A stretch of DNA of 9,924 nt, taken from Bacillota bacterium (GTDB taxonomy: Bacteria > Bacillota > Sulfobacillia > Sulfobacillales > Sulfobacillaceae). The notes beneath the pieces are model-generated. The model saw only the letters and a list, made by a program, of their open reading frames with translations, did not search any database and was not told the DNA's origin. This document shows positions 1 to 7,047 of the stretch, one piece after another. The translations under genes and the position numbers were made by a program. Numbering within the stretch: the first letter of the stretch is position 1; each line of letters opens with the position of its first letter. The stretch is taken from the NCBI GenBank assembly GCA_023381095.1, contig JAMCTO010000090.1:1-9924 (forward strand), read 5' to 3'.

Positions 1-21
1 TTTTCAGAGGAGCGTACGCTG

Positions 22-438
22 TTGCCGCACATCACTAAAGTCCGTGTCCGCTTCGGTGAAACCGATATGGCAGGTCATGTTAACAATGCTGTGTATCTAT
101 CATATCTGGAAGAGGCTCGCATAAATTTCTTGCGGGACACCCTAGAAATGGAAGACACCCCCCTTATTCTGGCTTCCATAAAGCTTGACTTTCTTCGTCA
201 GGTATTCTTCCGGGAAATATTGCGAATCGAAACCTTGGTATCCCGGCTGGGGACCTCAAGCTTTGACGTAGTCCACACCATTTATCGAGATACTACTGAC
301 GAACCTGTGTTGACAGCGCAATCGGTTTTAGTGCGATTTAATTACGACACCCAATCCAGTGAGCCCCTGCCCGACCTCTGGAGAAAACGGCTCTCAGAAG
401 TCGATGTGATGACCTTAAAGACGGGCCCCCGCAAATAA
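22..438 (+). CDS. Acyl-CoA thioesterase, hot-dog fold (4HBT / FadM-YbgC type)
   Basis: This is a 138-residue single-domain protein of the 4HBT superfamily, which hydrolyses acyl-CoA (or related) thioesters in the cytoplasm. The signature is near the N-terminus: FGETDMAGHVNNAVYLSYLE at residues 11-30, followed by EAR. D15 sits where YbgC-like enzymes carry the catalytic Asp, and the HVNN (19-22) plus YL..YLEEAR pattern is typical of the FadM-like branch. The length fits the family. The start is TTG at 22, supported by AGAGGAG at 6-12 with about 9 nt of spacing; no better ATG lies near the motif. The stop is TAA. There are no membrane segments and no signal peptide. The upstream context is cut off by the window edge, so operon membership is unknown. 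The next gene is 357 bp downstream. The fold is well supported, but the natural acyl substrate cannot be read from the sequence. Confidence 0.88.
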   Translation: MPHITKVRVRFGETDMAGHVNNAVYLSYLEEARINFLRDTLEMEDTPLILASIKLDFLRQVFFREILRIETLVSRLGTSSFDVVHTIYRDTTDEPVLTAQSVLVRFNYDTQSSEPLPDLWRKRLSEVDVMTLKTGPRK

Positions 439-795
439 AAGCAGACCAAAGTCCCGAGGCAGTTATGGCCATGCCGATTCATCTCATATTTAGTGGTACG
501 GTTTTTGCCAATTACAGGTGGATGTCGACCAGATTGCGCACCACCCAGGAAACTATTAAAGTGACAAATGGTTTGCATTGCAGCCTTTAGATTGCAGCAC
601 GCAGTCATCGATGGGCTGTAAATACTAACGCGAAGATTTTGCATGCGCCTACTCGGTGCTTGGAATGATGCTAACGTCCCAGTCGCTCGACGGTCCCAAA
701 AAATTAATGCGCGATTTTCGGCGACGGGTGGTGATGCAAATCCTTATTATTTTAGCGTAGGCATTACAGACCCCATGCTGGGGAGGTTGCAACTG
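439..795. other. Intergenic region upstream of ada
   Basis: This gap of 357 bp has no convincing gene. An open frame on + extends upstream of ada to 643, but its first 51 codons show no Ada-like sequence and have no ribosome site at their ATG. A minus-strand frame at 342-644 resembles nothing I recognise and overlaps the thioesterase. No clear hairpin-plus-T-run terminator was seen after the thioesterase. A short direct repeat at 577-598 is listed separately. The promoter of ada presumably lies here, but I could not pick a convincing -35/-10 pair. Confidence 0.6.
577..598 (+). repeat. Direct repeat ATTGCAGC x2 upstream of ada
   Basis: The 8-mer ATTGCAGC occurs at 577-584 and again at 591-598, a 14-nt period, about 200 bp before the ada start. 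A spaced pair of identical short words near a self-regulated activator could be a binding site. It does not resemble the E. coli Ada box, and two 8-mers this close may be chance. Confidence 0.3.
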
Positions 796-1881
796 ATGAT
801 CACCCTGGAAATCCAAAAGGAATATTACCAGGCGCTGTTAAACAAAACAACCGCATATGAAGGAGTTTTTTATGTTGGCGTCAAAACCACAGGTGTGTTT
901 TGTCGACCAACCTGTGCTGCTAGAAAACCGAAATTCGAGCACTGTGAATTCTTCAAGACAGCACAGCAAGCTCTACTGGCATCCTATCGCCCGTGCAAAA
1001 GATGCCGACCATTGTCTCAACCCCGTCAAGTCTCTGACACCATACAACAGTTGGTTGAGGCGGTGGAAGCTAACCCGGAGAAGCGATGGAAGGACGAGGA
1101 CTTTCGGGAACTATCCATCCATGCCTCGACCGCTCGGCGCCAGTTTCAAAAACGATTTGGCATGACGTTTGTCGAATATGCCCGAGCGCGGCGTATGGGT
1201 ATCGCGATGAAGCAAATACGAGCAGGCCACCAAGTAATCGACGTCCAGTTGGCAACGGGATATGACTCTAGCAGCGGCTTTCGAGATGCATTTTCTCGCA
1301 TTATGGGAGTTCCACCAATTCGGTCGGGGGCCATAAGAACTCTCATAGCAGCATGGCTAGACACCTATCTCGGCCCAATGCTGGCAATTGCCGATGAGGA
1401 CGCGCTTTACCTGTTGGAATTTGTGGACCGCCGCGGGTTGGAACGGGAAATCGAGCGTCTCAGGCAGAAAACCCAGGCGGCCATCGTCCCGGGCGTCAGT
1501 CCCCCAATCTCATCCATTGAGCATGAAGTGGGAGCATATTTTGCCGGAACGTTAAAAGTATTTCAAACCCCTGTCCATCTTCTCGGAACACCGTTTGAAC
1601 GGCGTGTGTGGCATGAACTGTTAAAAATTCCGACGGGGCAAACACGGTCTTACGCGGACATTGCCAAGGCTCTAGGACAACCCTCGGCATTTCGTGCCGT
1701 AGCGCGCGCCAATGGTGCAAATCAACTCGCTATTGTCATTCCTTGTCACCGTGTCATCCAAGCCAATGGAGATTTCGGGGGCTATGGCGGAGGTCTGGCA
1801 CGAAAACGCTGGCTCATTGAACAAGAAAAACAAGGAGAGGTGCCGCTTGATGATAATCACCCTATTGATTGCGGAAATTAA
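796..1881 (+). CDS. ada: Ada: methylphosphotriester-responsive activator and O6-methylguanine-DNA methyltransferase
   Basis: This is a full three-domain Ada protein of 361 residues, close to E. coli Ada. The N-terminal Ada zinc domain has the four ligand cysteines C36, C40 (FCRPTC) and C67, C70 (RPCKRC); one of these accepts methyl groups from phosphotriesters. An AraC-type helix-turn-helix follows at about 80-175, including GYDSSSGFRDAFSRIMGVPP. The C-terminal methyltransferase domain carries the active-site PCHR with C317 and the downstream NGDFGGYGGG loop. The protein repairs O6-methylguanine and phosphotriesters and, once methylated on the N-terminal domain, should activate its own promoter. 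I chose ATG 796 because GGGGAGG at 780-786 lies 9 nt upstream and the Ada domain begins about 20 residues in; a longer frame from 643 adds 51 residues of non-family sequence. No partner repair gene (alkA, alkB, ogt) is adjacent. Confidence 0.95.
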   Translation: MITLEIQKEYYQALLNKTTAYEGVFYVGVKTTGVFCRPTCAARKPKFEHCEFFKTAQQALLASYRPCKRCRPLSQPRQVSDTIQQLVEAVEANPEKRWKDEDFRELSIHASTARRQFQKRFGMTFVEYARARRMGIAMKQIRAGHQVIDVQLATGYDSSSGFRDAFSRIMGVPPIRSGAIRTLIAAWLDTYLGPMLAIADEDALYLLEFVDRRGLEREIERLRQKTQAAIVPGVSPPISSIEHEVGAYFAGTLKVFQTPVHLLGTPFERRVWHELLKIPTGQTRSYADIAKALGQPSAFRAVARANGANQLAIVIPCHRVIQANGDFGGYGGGLARKRWLIEQEKQGEVPLDDNHPIDCGN

Positions 1882-1929
1882 TCGCCAGGCAACACGCGGA
1901 ACCCACCCCATACGCACCAACATAACCGA

Positions 1930-2037
1930 TCATTGACGCGCATTGAGGCGTTCGTTTACGTCTCGCCCACGTTCGCGATCCGAGGCACCAATCAGTTCGT
2001 CTACGCCCTGCATGATGATTCCGAAGGTCAAACCAAA
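1930..2037 (-). mobile_element. IS256-like transposase remnant (N-terminal piece)
   Basis: On the minus strand, a stretch of about 34 codons reads GVDELIGASDRERGRDVNER and then LNAR before a TGA. IS256/mutator-family transposases carry a conserved N-terminal block of the form DEL(I/C)GA...ER...RVN.RNGYR, and this scrap keeps DELIGAS, ER, VN and R in register. The rest of the transposase, including the DDE residues, is absent, and neither flank restores the frame. The piece is only a fossil of an insertion sequence. No terminal inverted repeats were found. The match is from memory of the family pattern over a short span, so it is moderate evidence only. Confidence 0.42.
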
Positions 2038-2186
2038 TCAGTGGGAAATGCGCCACACGATCGCTGGTGTCGGTCTATACGGGAAATCCCTAGGGAGAAA
2101 AGTGCTTGGATTCGGATGCCATGGCCAAACACCGCGCCCAACAGTTTCGCCCAGAATAACGTTTAGGCCAAATCGGGATCGAAGAC

Positions 2187-2400
2187 CCGTTCTTCCGATG
2201 CGGAGAAGACTTTTTGGCGATGTGCAATATGAGGTTGGAATTTCCCATTTGTTAGTCCAAACCAATGACAAGCCGGGCATTCGTGAGGTATTGGCTGAAT
2301 GATCGCTTGAACGGTCTCCACAAGTCCGTGCGCACCCACTCCACTCGTTCTCGTCCGGCAAGTTGTTGAAGGCTCTGTGCAATCTGCGGTTGGATTCCCC
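2187..2400 (-). mobile_element. ISL3-like transposase remnant
   Basis: The minus strand in one frame from about 2400 down to a TAA at 2254-2252 encodes VEWVRTDLWRPFKRSFSQYL followed by TNARLVIGLD. This parallels the ISL3 (IS204/IS1001) transposase block V..D(M)WRPY..AV....PNA.IVIDRFH, in which the two aspartates belong to the DDE catalytic triad. The first Asp (TDLW) is kept. The second position reads G where the family has D (VIDRFH versus VIGLD), and a stop follows. After the stop the same frame reads NLILHIAKK, like the helix after the FHV motif. The element is therefore dead, truncated at both ends and mutated at the catalytic site. It lies beside an IS256-like scrap, which makes this gap an insertion-sequence graveyard. 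Confidence 0.5.
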
Positions 2401-2603
2401 TGTTTTTAGTCTAAACTGCCCTCGTCGGGGCCGCGACCCTCTGATGGTTGAAAAGCCGATCGCTCGAAGCCGTTCTCAGTGGACCAGGGGGTAGTTTCTT
2501 CTGCACGCCTCCGTGATTGCAGTTTTAACTCGTAAGTCTACAGTGCCTGCGCCCAAGGATGGGGGATCCCCGAATGTGAGTCGCTGGGTGACCTTTTAGT
2601 ACT
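2401..2603. other. Intergenic stretch between IS remnant and broken gene
   Basis: No open gene is visible here on either strand. One minus-strand frame near 2415-2445 reads SEGRGPDEGSLD before a stop. That could be an upstream continuation of the ISL3-like remnant, but it is too short to claim. Nothing else was identified. Confidence 0.4.
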
Positions 2604-3395
2604 TCACCCTCGTCGGTAGAGAGCGATATGACCGCCTGACAGCAAGCACTCGTTATACCCCACGTCGCGCATCGGCAACACTTGCCACGGATGGTCCCAG
2701 CCCTGCGCGTTTTTCTGAAAGATCAATGCGTCCGTGACGGCGAAGGCCGCAGGCACCGCCACCGCGTCCTTGGTGTACCATACCAAAACGTCCGATGGCC
2801 GCACCGCTACGACCTCGCTGATATTCCGAAAGTCCGTCGCTTTTGCATACCCTTGCCCTGCAAGCAAGCGGAAGAACGGCGCAGGATGGAGCCATTGAGT
2901 CATCAGGTGACGACTTTGGGGATAATGGTGAATGTCGGCTCATCCAACCACCATCGCGATCGTGGCCGCAAAACAATTGGGGCCACTCTGAGCAGAAAAC
3001 GTTCCGGCATATTCGGTGATAAGGGGATACGGCACGTGCTCGTATCGTGCTTCGACCCCCAGAATCATGGATCGGATGTCGCCCTGACGTCGGTCGCTCA
3101 GCCATTTCAATACCCATTCTTTACGGACATCCATGCCATACTGTGCCCAATCCGCCGCGGTCAGAAGATAAAACCACCGTCCGTCTACGGTGACCGTGGT
3201 GCTCACAGGACGTTCCCATTTACCGCCGAATAGTTCGATTTGTAGCGGCGCAAACGCCCTTCCGCAATGAAATACCGGCCGGATAGAGTACAAACCGACG
3301 TTGTACAGGTCTTTGGGGTATCAGCTTATTTCACGCAATGCTTCGTACTCCTTTTTGTCGAATCCCGTGATTTGGTGACTCTGTGTCGAGCACAC
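2604..3395 (-). pseudogene. Interrupted papain-like / NlpC-P60-like hypothetical gene with two in-frame TGA codons
   Basis: One minus-strand reading frame runs about 263 codons, broken only by TGA at 3323-3321 and TGA at 2942-2940. The sequence on both sides continues in the same frame, and no frameshift is needed. A GTG at 3395 with GGGGA about 7 nt upstream is a plausible ancestral start; the longest open pieces are 3293-2940 (TTG start) and 2903-2604. The central SGPNCFAATIAMV (Cys codon 2975-2973) resembles the nucleophile helix of papain-fold or C39/NlpC-like peptidases, and the later SDVLVWYT, AAFAV and FQKNAQGW blocks resemble the His-bearing half. The expected His before AAF is Pro here (codon 2753-2751), a further sign of decay. 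A substrate cannot be named. It could still be translated by readthrough, but a pseudogene is the simplest reading. Confidence 0.6.
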
Positions 3396-3766
3396 CCGTG
3401 ATTCCCCTACTTTCTAAGCAACTTGATTGACGTGTAAATACCTAAGATTCGCCTGGAGGGCATCGCCTTACATCCTCATAACCAAAGCTAGGGGCGATAA
3501 AATCGGGACGCTCGCTACTATCAAGAACCGATTGAAATTTTACGTGAAAGCCGGGAAGTCCGGGCAAACGGGCGTTAGGTGCCGCTGGAGCAAAAATAAC
3601 CATGAAAGTTTCGCAACAACAATAAGCAACCCGTGTACAACGTTAATCGCAGCGTAACTCAATATTCACACGATGATCTCAGGTCCGCGATACCTTCAAC
3701 ATGCGAGGTTCAAACACCTTACGCGGATCCGACAACTTCGACCCACTAACCGAGGAGGCAAAATCG
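3396..3766. other. Divergent intergenic region between the broken minus-strand gene and the MFS gene
   Basis: This gap separates two divergent units and should hold the MFS promoter, although no clear -35/-10 pair stands out. A + frame from TTG 3427 to 3657 (76 codons) is open and rich in Lys/Arg, with GDKIGTLATIKNRLKFYVKA in its middle. I do not recognise it; it has no ribosome site and starts inside what would be the leader of the minus gene. A minus frame of about 52 codons overlaps it. Neither is supported as a gene. The open frame continuing from 3701 into the MFS gene is the leader read in frame; the true MFS start is 3767. Confidence 0.5.
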
Positions 3767-5122
3767 ATGGCGACTATAGACACGATGCTCGACTCCGCAA
3801 ATTTACGGGGATTCCTCCGGCGACTCACCATTTTGTCCGCTGCGGGAATGTTTTTAGATGGGTTTGATCTGACAGTGATTGCTGTGGCATTACCGTTGTT
3901 AGTGAAGCAGTGGCATATTGGGGCGGCGATGACGGGATTAGTAGCAGCTTCGGCGGTCATTGGCATGCTCGCGGGATCCCTCGTGCTAGGTCATCTGACT
4001 GACCGATTGGGACGCAGAGCCATGTATCTGTTCGATCTCATTTTCTTCGTGGTGTTCGCCGTACTGACGGCATTGTCTCAAAACGTCTGGGAGCTATTGA
4101 TTTTCCGTTTTCTTCTTGGAATTGGGATAGGAGCAGATTATCCGATTTCATCGACCCTTCTCTCCGAGTTTAGTCCCCCGAAAACGCGAGGTCGTTTTCT
4201 TACGCTACTCTCCGTAATTTGGTTTGTGGGATCCGTAGCAGCCTATCTAGTGGGCAGCGCGTTACTTCCTTTGGGTGCGCAGGGGTGGCGGTGGATGCTC
4301 GTCATTGGAGCCGCAATTGCCGTAGTGGTGATATTATTTCGCTCATCCATTCCTGAATCACCACGGTGGCTCGTTAATCAGGGTCGCAACACTGACGCTT
4401 CCGCTGTGCTCACCCATCTGTCGGGACGTTCTATCGCATTACCAGAACACCCATCACAATCATCCCCATGGCTCCAATTATTTGCTAAGACCTTATGGAA
4501 AAGCACAGTTTTTGTCTGCGGTTTTTGGTTTGCGTATGATGTGGCCTATTACGGTATTTCGATTTACACGCCCACGATTCTCAAACCATTCATTCAGGGA
4601 TCCCAATCGGGGGCGGATTTCGGGGCGGCTATCATCAGTTTGGTCGGCGTGGCAGGAGCACTTTTAGGAGTAATCCTTGTAGATCGCTGGGGCCGTCGAC
4701 CGTTGATTTTATTGGGATTTGGCGGATTAACAACGGCTTTGGTCATCTTATCGTTGACACATGACCCGGCGTTCAGCTTGTTGCTCATTCTCTTTTCTGC
4801 CGCTATTCTTTTTGGTAATTTTTCCGGGATTCTGGATTTTGTCTATGCCACGGAACTATTTCCCACAGGTCTGCGTGCGGGTGCCTCCGGTCTAGGTACA
4901 GCCGTCAGTCGCGTGGGAGCCATCCTGAGCATTGTAGTCTTTCCGTCACTGGTCAAATCATGGGGACTTCAGCACGCGTTGTGGCTTTTTTCTGGAGCCG
5001 GTCTCCTGGGTTTCCTCGTCTCGCTGTTGATGGCCCCGGAAACCAAAGGACGCAGTCTGGAGGCAATAACGCCTATCCCTGTCGTAATAAGGTCTCTGCA
5101 GCAGGAATCGGAACGCCTATAA
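3767..5122 (+). CDS. MFS transporter, metabolite:proton symporter of the sugar-porter-like group
   Basis: This is a 451-residue inner-membrane transporter with the 12-helix major facilitator plan. Helix 1 contains FLDGFDL (D31, D34). The cytoplasmic loop 2-3 has GHLTDRLGRR (75-84). GADYPISSTLLSEFSPPKTR in helix 4 and the following loop, then RGR, is typical of the phosphate, niacin and organic-acid symporters. PESPRWL lies at 196-202, before the central loop. The second half repeats the signature as DRWGRRP (306 on) and ends with PETKGRSL (424 on). The start is ATG 3767, preceded by a perfect AGGAGG at 3753-3758 with 8 nt of spacing; an upstream in-frame ATG at 3701 has no such site and would add 22 hydrophilic residues. 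The gene stands alone, so neighbours do not reveal the substrate. Family assignment is strong; the substrate is unknown. Confidence 0.92.
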   Translation: MATIDTMLDSANLRGFLRRLTILSAAGMFLDGFDLTVIAVALPLLVKQWHIGAAMTGLVAASAVIGMLAGSLVLGHLTDRLGRRAMYLFDLIFFVVFAVLTALSQNVWELLIFRFLLGIGIGADYPISSTLLSEFSPPKTRGRFLTLLSVIWFVGSVAAYLVGSALLPLGAQGWRWMLVIGAAIAVVVILFRSSIPESPRWLVNQGRNTDASAVLTHLSGRSIALPEHPSQSSPWLQLFAKTLWKSTVFVCGFWFAYDVAYYGISIYTPTILKPFIQGSQSGADFGAAIISLVGVAGALLGVILVDRWGRRPLILLGFGGLTTALVILSLTHDPAFSLLLILFSAAILFGNFSGILDFVYATELFPTGLRAGASGLGTAVSRVGAILSIVVFPSLVKSWGLQHALWLFSGAGLLGFLVSLLMAPETKGRSLEAITPIPVVIRSLQQESERL

Positions 5123-5153
5123 CGACCCGCCCCATGAAGAATTGACTCGAGTT

Positions 5154-5197
5154 GTGCTCAGAATCAATCGGAACCACGCCTTACGGAGCCTGAGCAC
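5154..5197 (+). repeat. Inverted repeat after the MFS gene
   Basis: GTGCTCAG at 5154-5161 is matched exactly by CTGAGCAC at 5190-5197, with a 28-nt loop. It lies 32 bp after the MFS stop and about 120 bp before the phosphodiesterase start. No T-run follows, so it is not a standard intrinsic terminator. It could be a weak terminator, an mRNA-end hairpin or an operator. Confidence 0.35.
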
Positions 5198-5317
5198 TAT
5201 AGCCCTTGATATCTAGACCAAAGTTGTGGCACTGGCACTAAAAAGAACGGTTTGGAGCCGTTATCCATGGTCACCTCACCTGTTGTCTTTGCAAGATTAG
5301 ATACGGAGGGAAAGCCC

Positions 5318-6190
5318 ATGAGTCAAAACGTAAAAATTTTACACATTTCAGATCTCCATATTGAAGATCTCCCAGCCCGACGATATACGGAAGTCGAGAA
5401 ATCCCTAGCTTTTGTCAGGGCACGCCTCATCGCTGCGCGGCCTGACTTGGTCGTCGTCACGGGCGACTTAACTACACACGGGAGCGCCAAAGTAGAGGAT
5501 TTAGTGTTGGCCAAGGATTGGTTAGACGAGCTGGACCTGCCGTACCTGGTGGTTGGGGGTAATCACGACCTCGGAGCAAACCAACGTCGTGGAAAGGATT
5601 ACCCCGAAATGGAGTTTTATGAAGAAGTTCCCTTTCATCGCACGGGATTTGCCAAAGTGTTTGGCACCCACATGGTGGAGACGGTAGACCTCGGAGCGGT
5701 GGAGGTCATGACGATTAATATACGCAACGGGGATCCCGATGGGGCCATCCCCATTCTTCAGAGACTGGTTGAGACGGGCACCAAGCCGCTTTTGCTCTTT
5801 GGCCACTATCCACTGGTTAACGTGAGAGATCGCGGCATTTTAGCCGACTTTGGGTTTGGTGAATTTATCCCTGACAGTGTTGACCTGTTACGCCAGGTGA
5901 TCATCGGTTCTTCAAGAATCAGAGTTTATGGGTGCGGACATGTCCATGCCAATACCGTCAGGGCTCTTTCTTCAGAGTGCCTGCAAATGTCGGCAGGGGC
6001 ATTGGGACCTGGGTCAAGCAGTTATCGCGTATTATCGATAGATCAAAACCAATTACAATATGACACGGTCCTCGGAGACGGGCCCTTGGGATTTTGGGAG
6101 CGACTGGTCTGTGATTTTCATGAGGATGTTGAGTACCATTTAGGTGCACCATGGGAACGAAGCGGAACCTGGAACCTCTTCACTTCATGA
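5318..6190 (+). CDS. Calcineurin-like metallophosphoesterase (CpdA-like phosphodiesterase)
   Basis: This 290-residue cytoplasmic enzyme has the complete binuclear-metal motif set of the calcineurin-like family: ISDLH (D12, H14), TGDL (D50), GGNHD (N82, H83), GHYP (H163) and GCGHVHAN (H208, H210). Proteins with this set hydrolyse phosphomonoesters or phosphodiesters. The class III cyclic nucleotide phosphodiesterases (CpdA-like) share this layout and size, so cAMP or another small phosphodiester is a reasonable but unproven substrate. The start is ATG 5318, supported by GGAGGG at 5305-5310 with 7 nt of spacing and by the motif starting at residue 7. An open frame reaches back to a TTG at 5252 but adds 22 residues with no family counterpart. 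The stop is TGA, which shows that TGA is used as a normal stop here. There is no signal peptide. No functionally linked neighbour is evident. Confidence 0.9.
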   Translation: MSQNVKILHISDLHIEDLPARRYTEVEKSLAFVRARLIAARPDLVVVTGDLTTHGSAKVEDLVLAKDWLDELDLPYLVVGGNHDLGANQRRGKDYPEMEFYEEVPFHRTGFAKVFGTHMVETVDLGAVEVMTINIRNGDPDGAIPILQRLVETGTKPLLLFGHYPLVNVRDRGILADFGFGEFIPDSVDLLRQVIIGSSRIRVYGCGHVHANTVRALSSECLQMSAGALGPGSSSYRVLSIDQNQLQYDTVLGDGPLGFWERLVCDFHEDVEYHLGAPWERSGTWNLFTS

Positions 6191-6254
6191 GACTTCGTAT
6201 TGGGCCCCAGAGGAATATAGTCGTCCCCAGAATCTAGACAAATTTGAGGGAGAC

Positions 6255-6269
6255 TCAGTGTTCCACTGA
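6255..6269. repeat. Short palindrome TCAGTG-TTC-CACTGA
   Basis: A perfect 6-bp inverted repeat with a 3-nt spacer lies 65 bp after the phosphodiesterase stop and about 45 bp before the predicted glpP promoter. It has no T-run. It may be a repressor half-site pair or a chance palindrome. Confidence 0.3.
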
Positions 6270-6312
6270 ACACATCATGCCAAAATAAAAAGCTCCATTA
6301 GGAACCATCTCG

Positions 6313-6341
6313 CTGAAACGCCTAAGTTTTGGTATCATAAT
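6313..6341 (+). promoter_or_regulatory. Putative glpP promoter
   Basis: CTGAAA at 6313-6318 (four of six against TTGACA) and CATAAT at 6336-6341 (five of six against TATAAT) are separated by 17 bp. Transcription would begin near 6348, giving a leader of about 115 nt before glpP that contains the hairpin at 6379-6403. The -35 match is only moderate. Confidence 0.4.
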
Positions 6342-6359
6342 AGCACTGTTTAGTGGTAT

Positions 6360-6409
6360 CCGGGTTGAGACATGGAGTACCCGGGCGCCGAAAGCGTCCG
6401 GGTCATTTT
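6360..6409 (+). promoter_or_regulatory. Attenuator-like leader hairpin upstream of glpP
   Basis: The arms 6379-6388 (ACCCGGGCGC) and 6394-6403 (GCGTCCGGGT) form a 10-bp stem, with nine Watson-Crick pairs and one G-U pair, closed by the loop CGAAA and followed by the T-rich CATTTTG. This resembles an intrinsic terminator with a weak U-tract. Just upstream, CCGGGT at 6360-6365 can pair instead with the proximal arm ACCCGG at 6379-6384, giving a mutually exclusive 6-bp hairpin, as in attenuation leaders. The site lies between the predicted start of transcription and glpP, 60 nt before its ATG. GlpP proteins are known to relieve termination in glp leaders, so autoregulation is possible; that link is inference. 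It could instead terminate readthrough from the phosphodiesterase gene. Confidence 0.5.
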
Positions 6410-6462
6410 GCGCCATCAATGAGCAAACCCCCGGCAAAATCTCGATGAAAAAGGGGTAATCC

Positions 6463-7032
6463 ATGACCGAGAATAATCTCACGCTGCCACCTGTGATCCC
6501 GGCGCTTCGATCTCTGGATCTCTGGCAAGATGTCCATATAAAAACCGGTCCCAACGTGGTGTTTATCCTGGGAGGCAGTATCAACACCGTAGCCGAACCG
6601 GTGGCTTTGCTGGAACGACGGGGTTGGCAGGTATTTTTACATGTCGATATGTTAAAAGGGCTCACCACCGACGCAGATGGACTAAGATTTTTAGCCGATT
6701 ATGTTGGACCTGCGGGAATTATTAGCACCCATGCCCATACCATTCAAACGGCGAAAAAAAATAACTTAATCGCCATACAACGCCTTTTCGTCGTGGATAG
6801 CCAATCCGTCGAGACCGGCATTAACCAGGCACGCACCGCAAAGCCCGATGCCGTGGAGCTTATGCCAGGCCTCCTTCCTCAAGCCATACGACAAATAGCA
6901 CGTCAATTATCTTGCCCGCTGATTGCCGGGGGATTAGTCACCGATGCAGAACATGTGCGCCAAGCGTTAGCAGCTGGAGCCTGCAGTGTTTCGTCCAGCA
7001 ACACACAATTGTGGCAGTGGAGCGCTGACTAA
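6463..7032 (+). CDS. glpP: GlpP, glycerol-3-phosphate-responsive antiterminator
   Basis: This 189-residue protein fits the GlpP family (about 180-195 residues, TIM-barrel-like). In Bacillus GlpP, glycerol-3-phosphate binding lets the protein prevent termination in the leaders of glpFK and glpD and stabilise the mRNA. The recognisable blocks, in order, are VFILGGSI near 33-40, FLHVDMLKGL, the IISTHAHTIQTAKKNNLIAI stretch leading into QRLFVVDSQSV, VELMPGLLP, PLIAGGLVTDAEHVRQAL, and the C-terminal AGACSVSSSNTQLW. Typical members read IISTK where this one has IISTH. The start is ATG 6463 with AAGGGG ending at 6456. No glpF, glpK or glpD lies in the window, so GlpP must act elsewhere in the genome or on its own leader, which carries an attenuator-like hairpin. 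Its 3' end faces cimA with only 15 bp between the stops. Confidence 0.9.
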   Translation: MTENNLTLPPVIPALRSLDLWQDVHIKTGPNVVFILGGSINTVAEPVALLERRGWQVFLHVDMLKGLTTDADGLRFLADYVGPAGIISTHAHTIQTAKKNNLIAIQRLFVVDSQSVETGINQARTAKPDAVELMPGLLPQAIRQIARQLSCPLIAGGLVTDAEHVRQALAAGACSVSSSNTQLWQWSAD

Positions 7033-7047
7033 CTGACCATCACCTGC

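Noticed and set aside
342..644. 100-codon minus-strand frame overlapping the thioesterase end
   Set aside because: It overlaps a well-supported gene, has no recognisable motif and looks like an antisense shadow.
643..795. N-terminal extension of Ada from an ATG at 643
   Set aside because: No ribosome site at 643, the residues do not resemble Ada, and ATG 796 has a strong site at the expected distance from the zinc domain.
2604..3395. Selenoprotein with TGA read as selenocysteine
   Set aside because: Two TGA codons in positions that suit Trp, a lost catalytic His and no evident SECIS-like hairpin favour simple gene decay.
3427..3657. 76-codon Lys-rich + frame before the MFS gene
   Set aside because: No ribosome site, no recognised motif, and an opposite-strand frame of similar openness overlaps it.
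6255..6668. 137-codon minus-strand frame across the glpP leader and start
   Set aside because: It overlaps the clear GlpP N-terminus on the other strand and has no family features.
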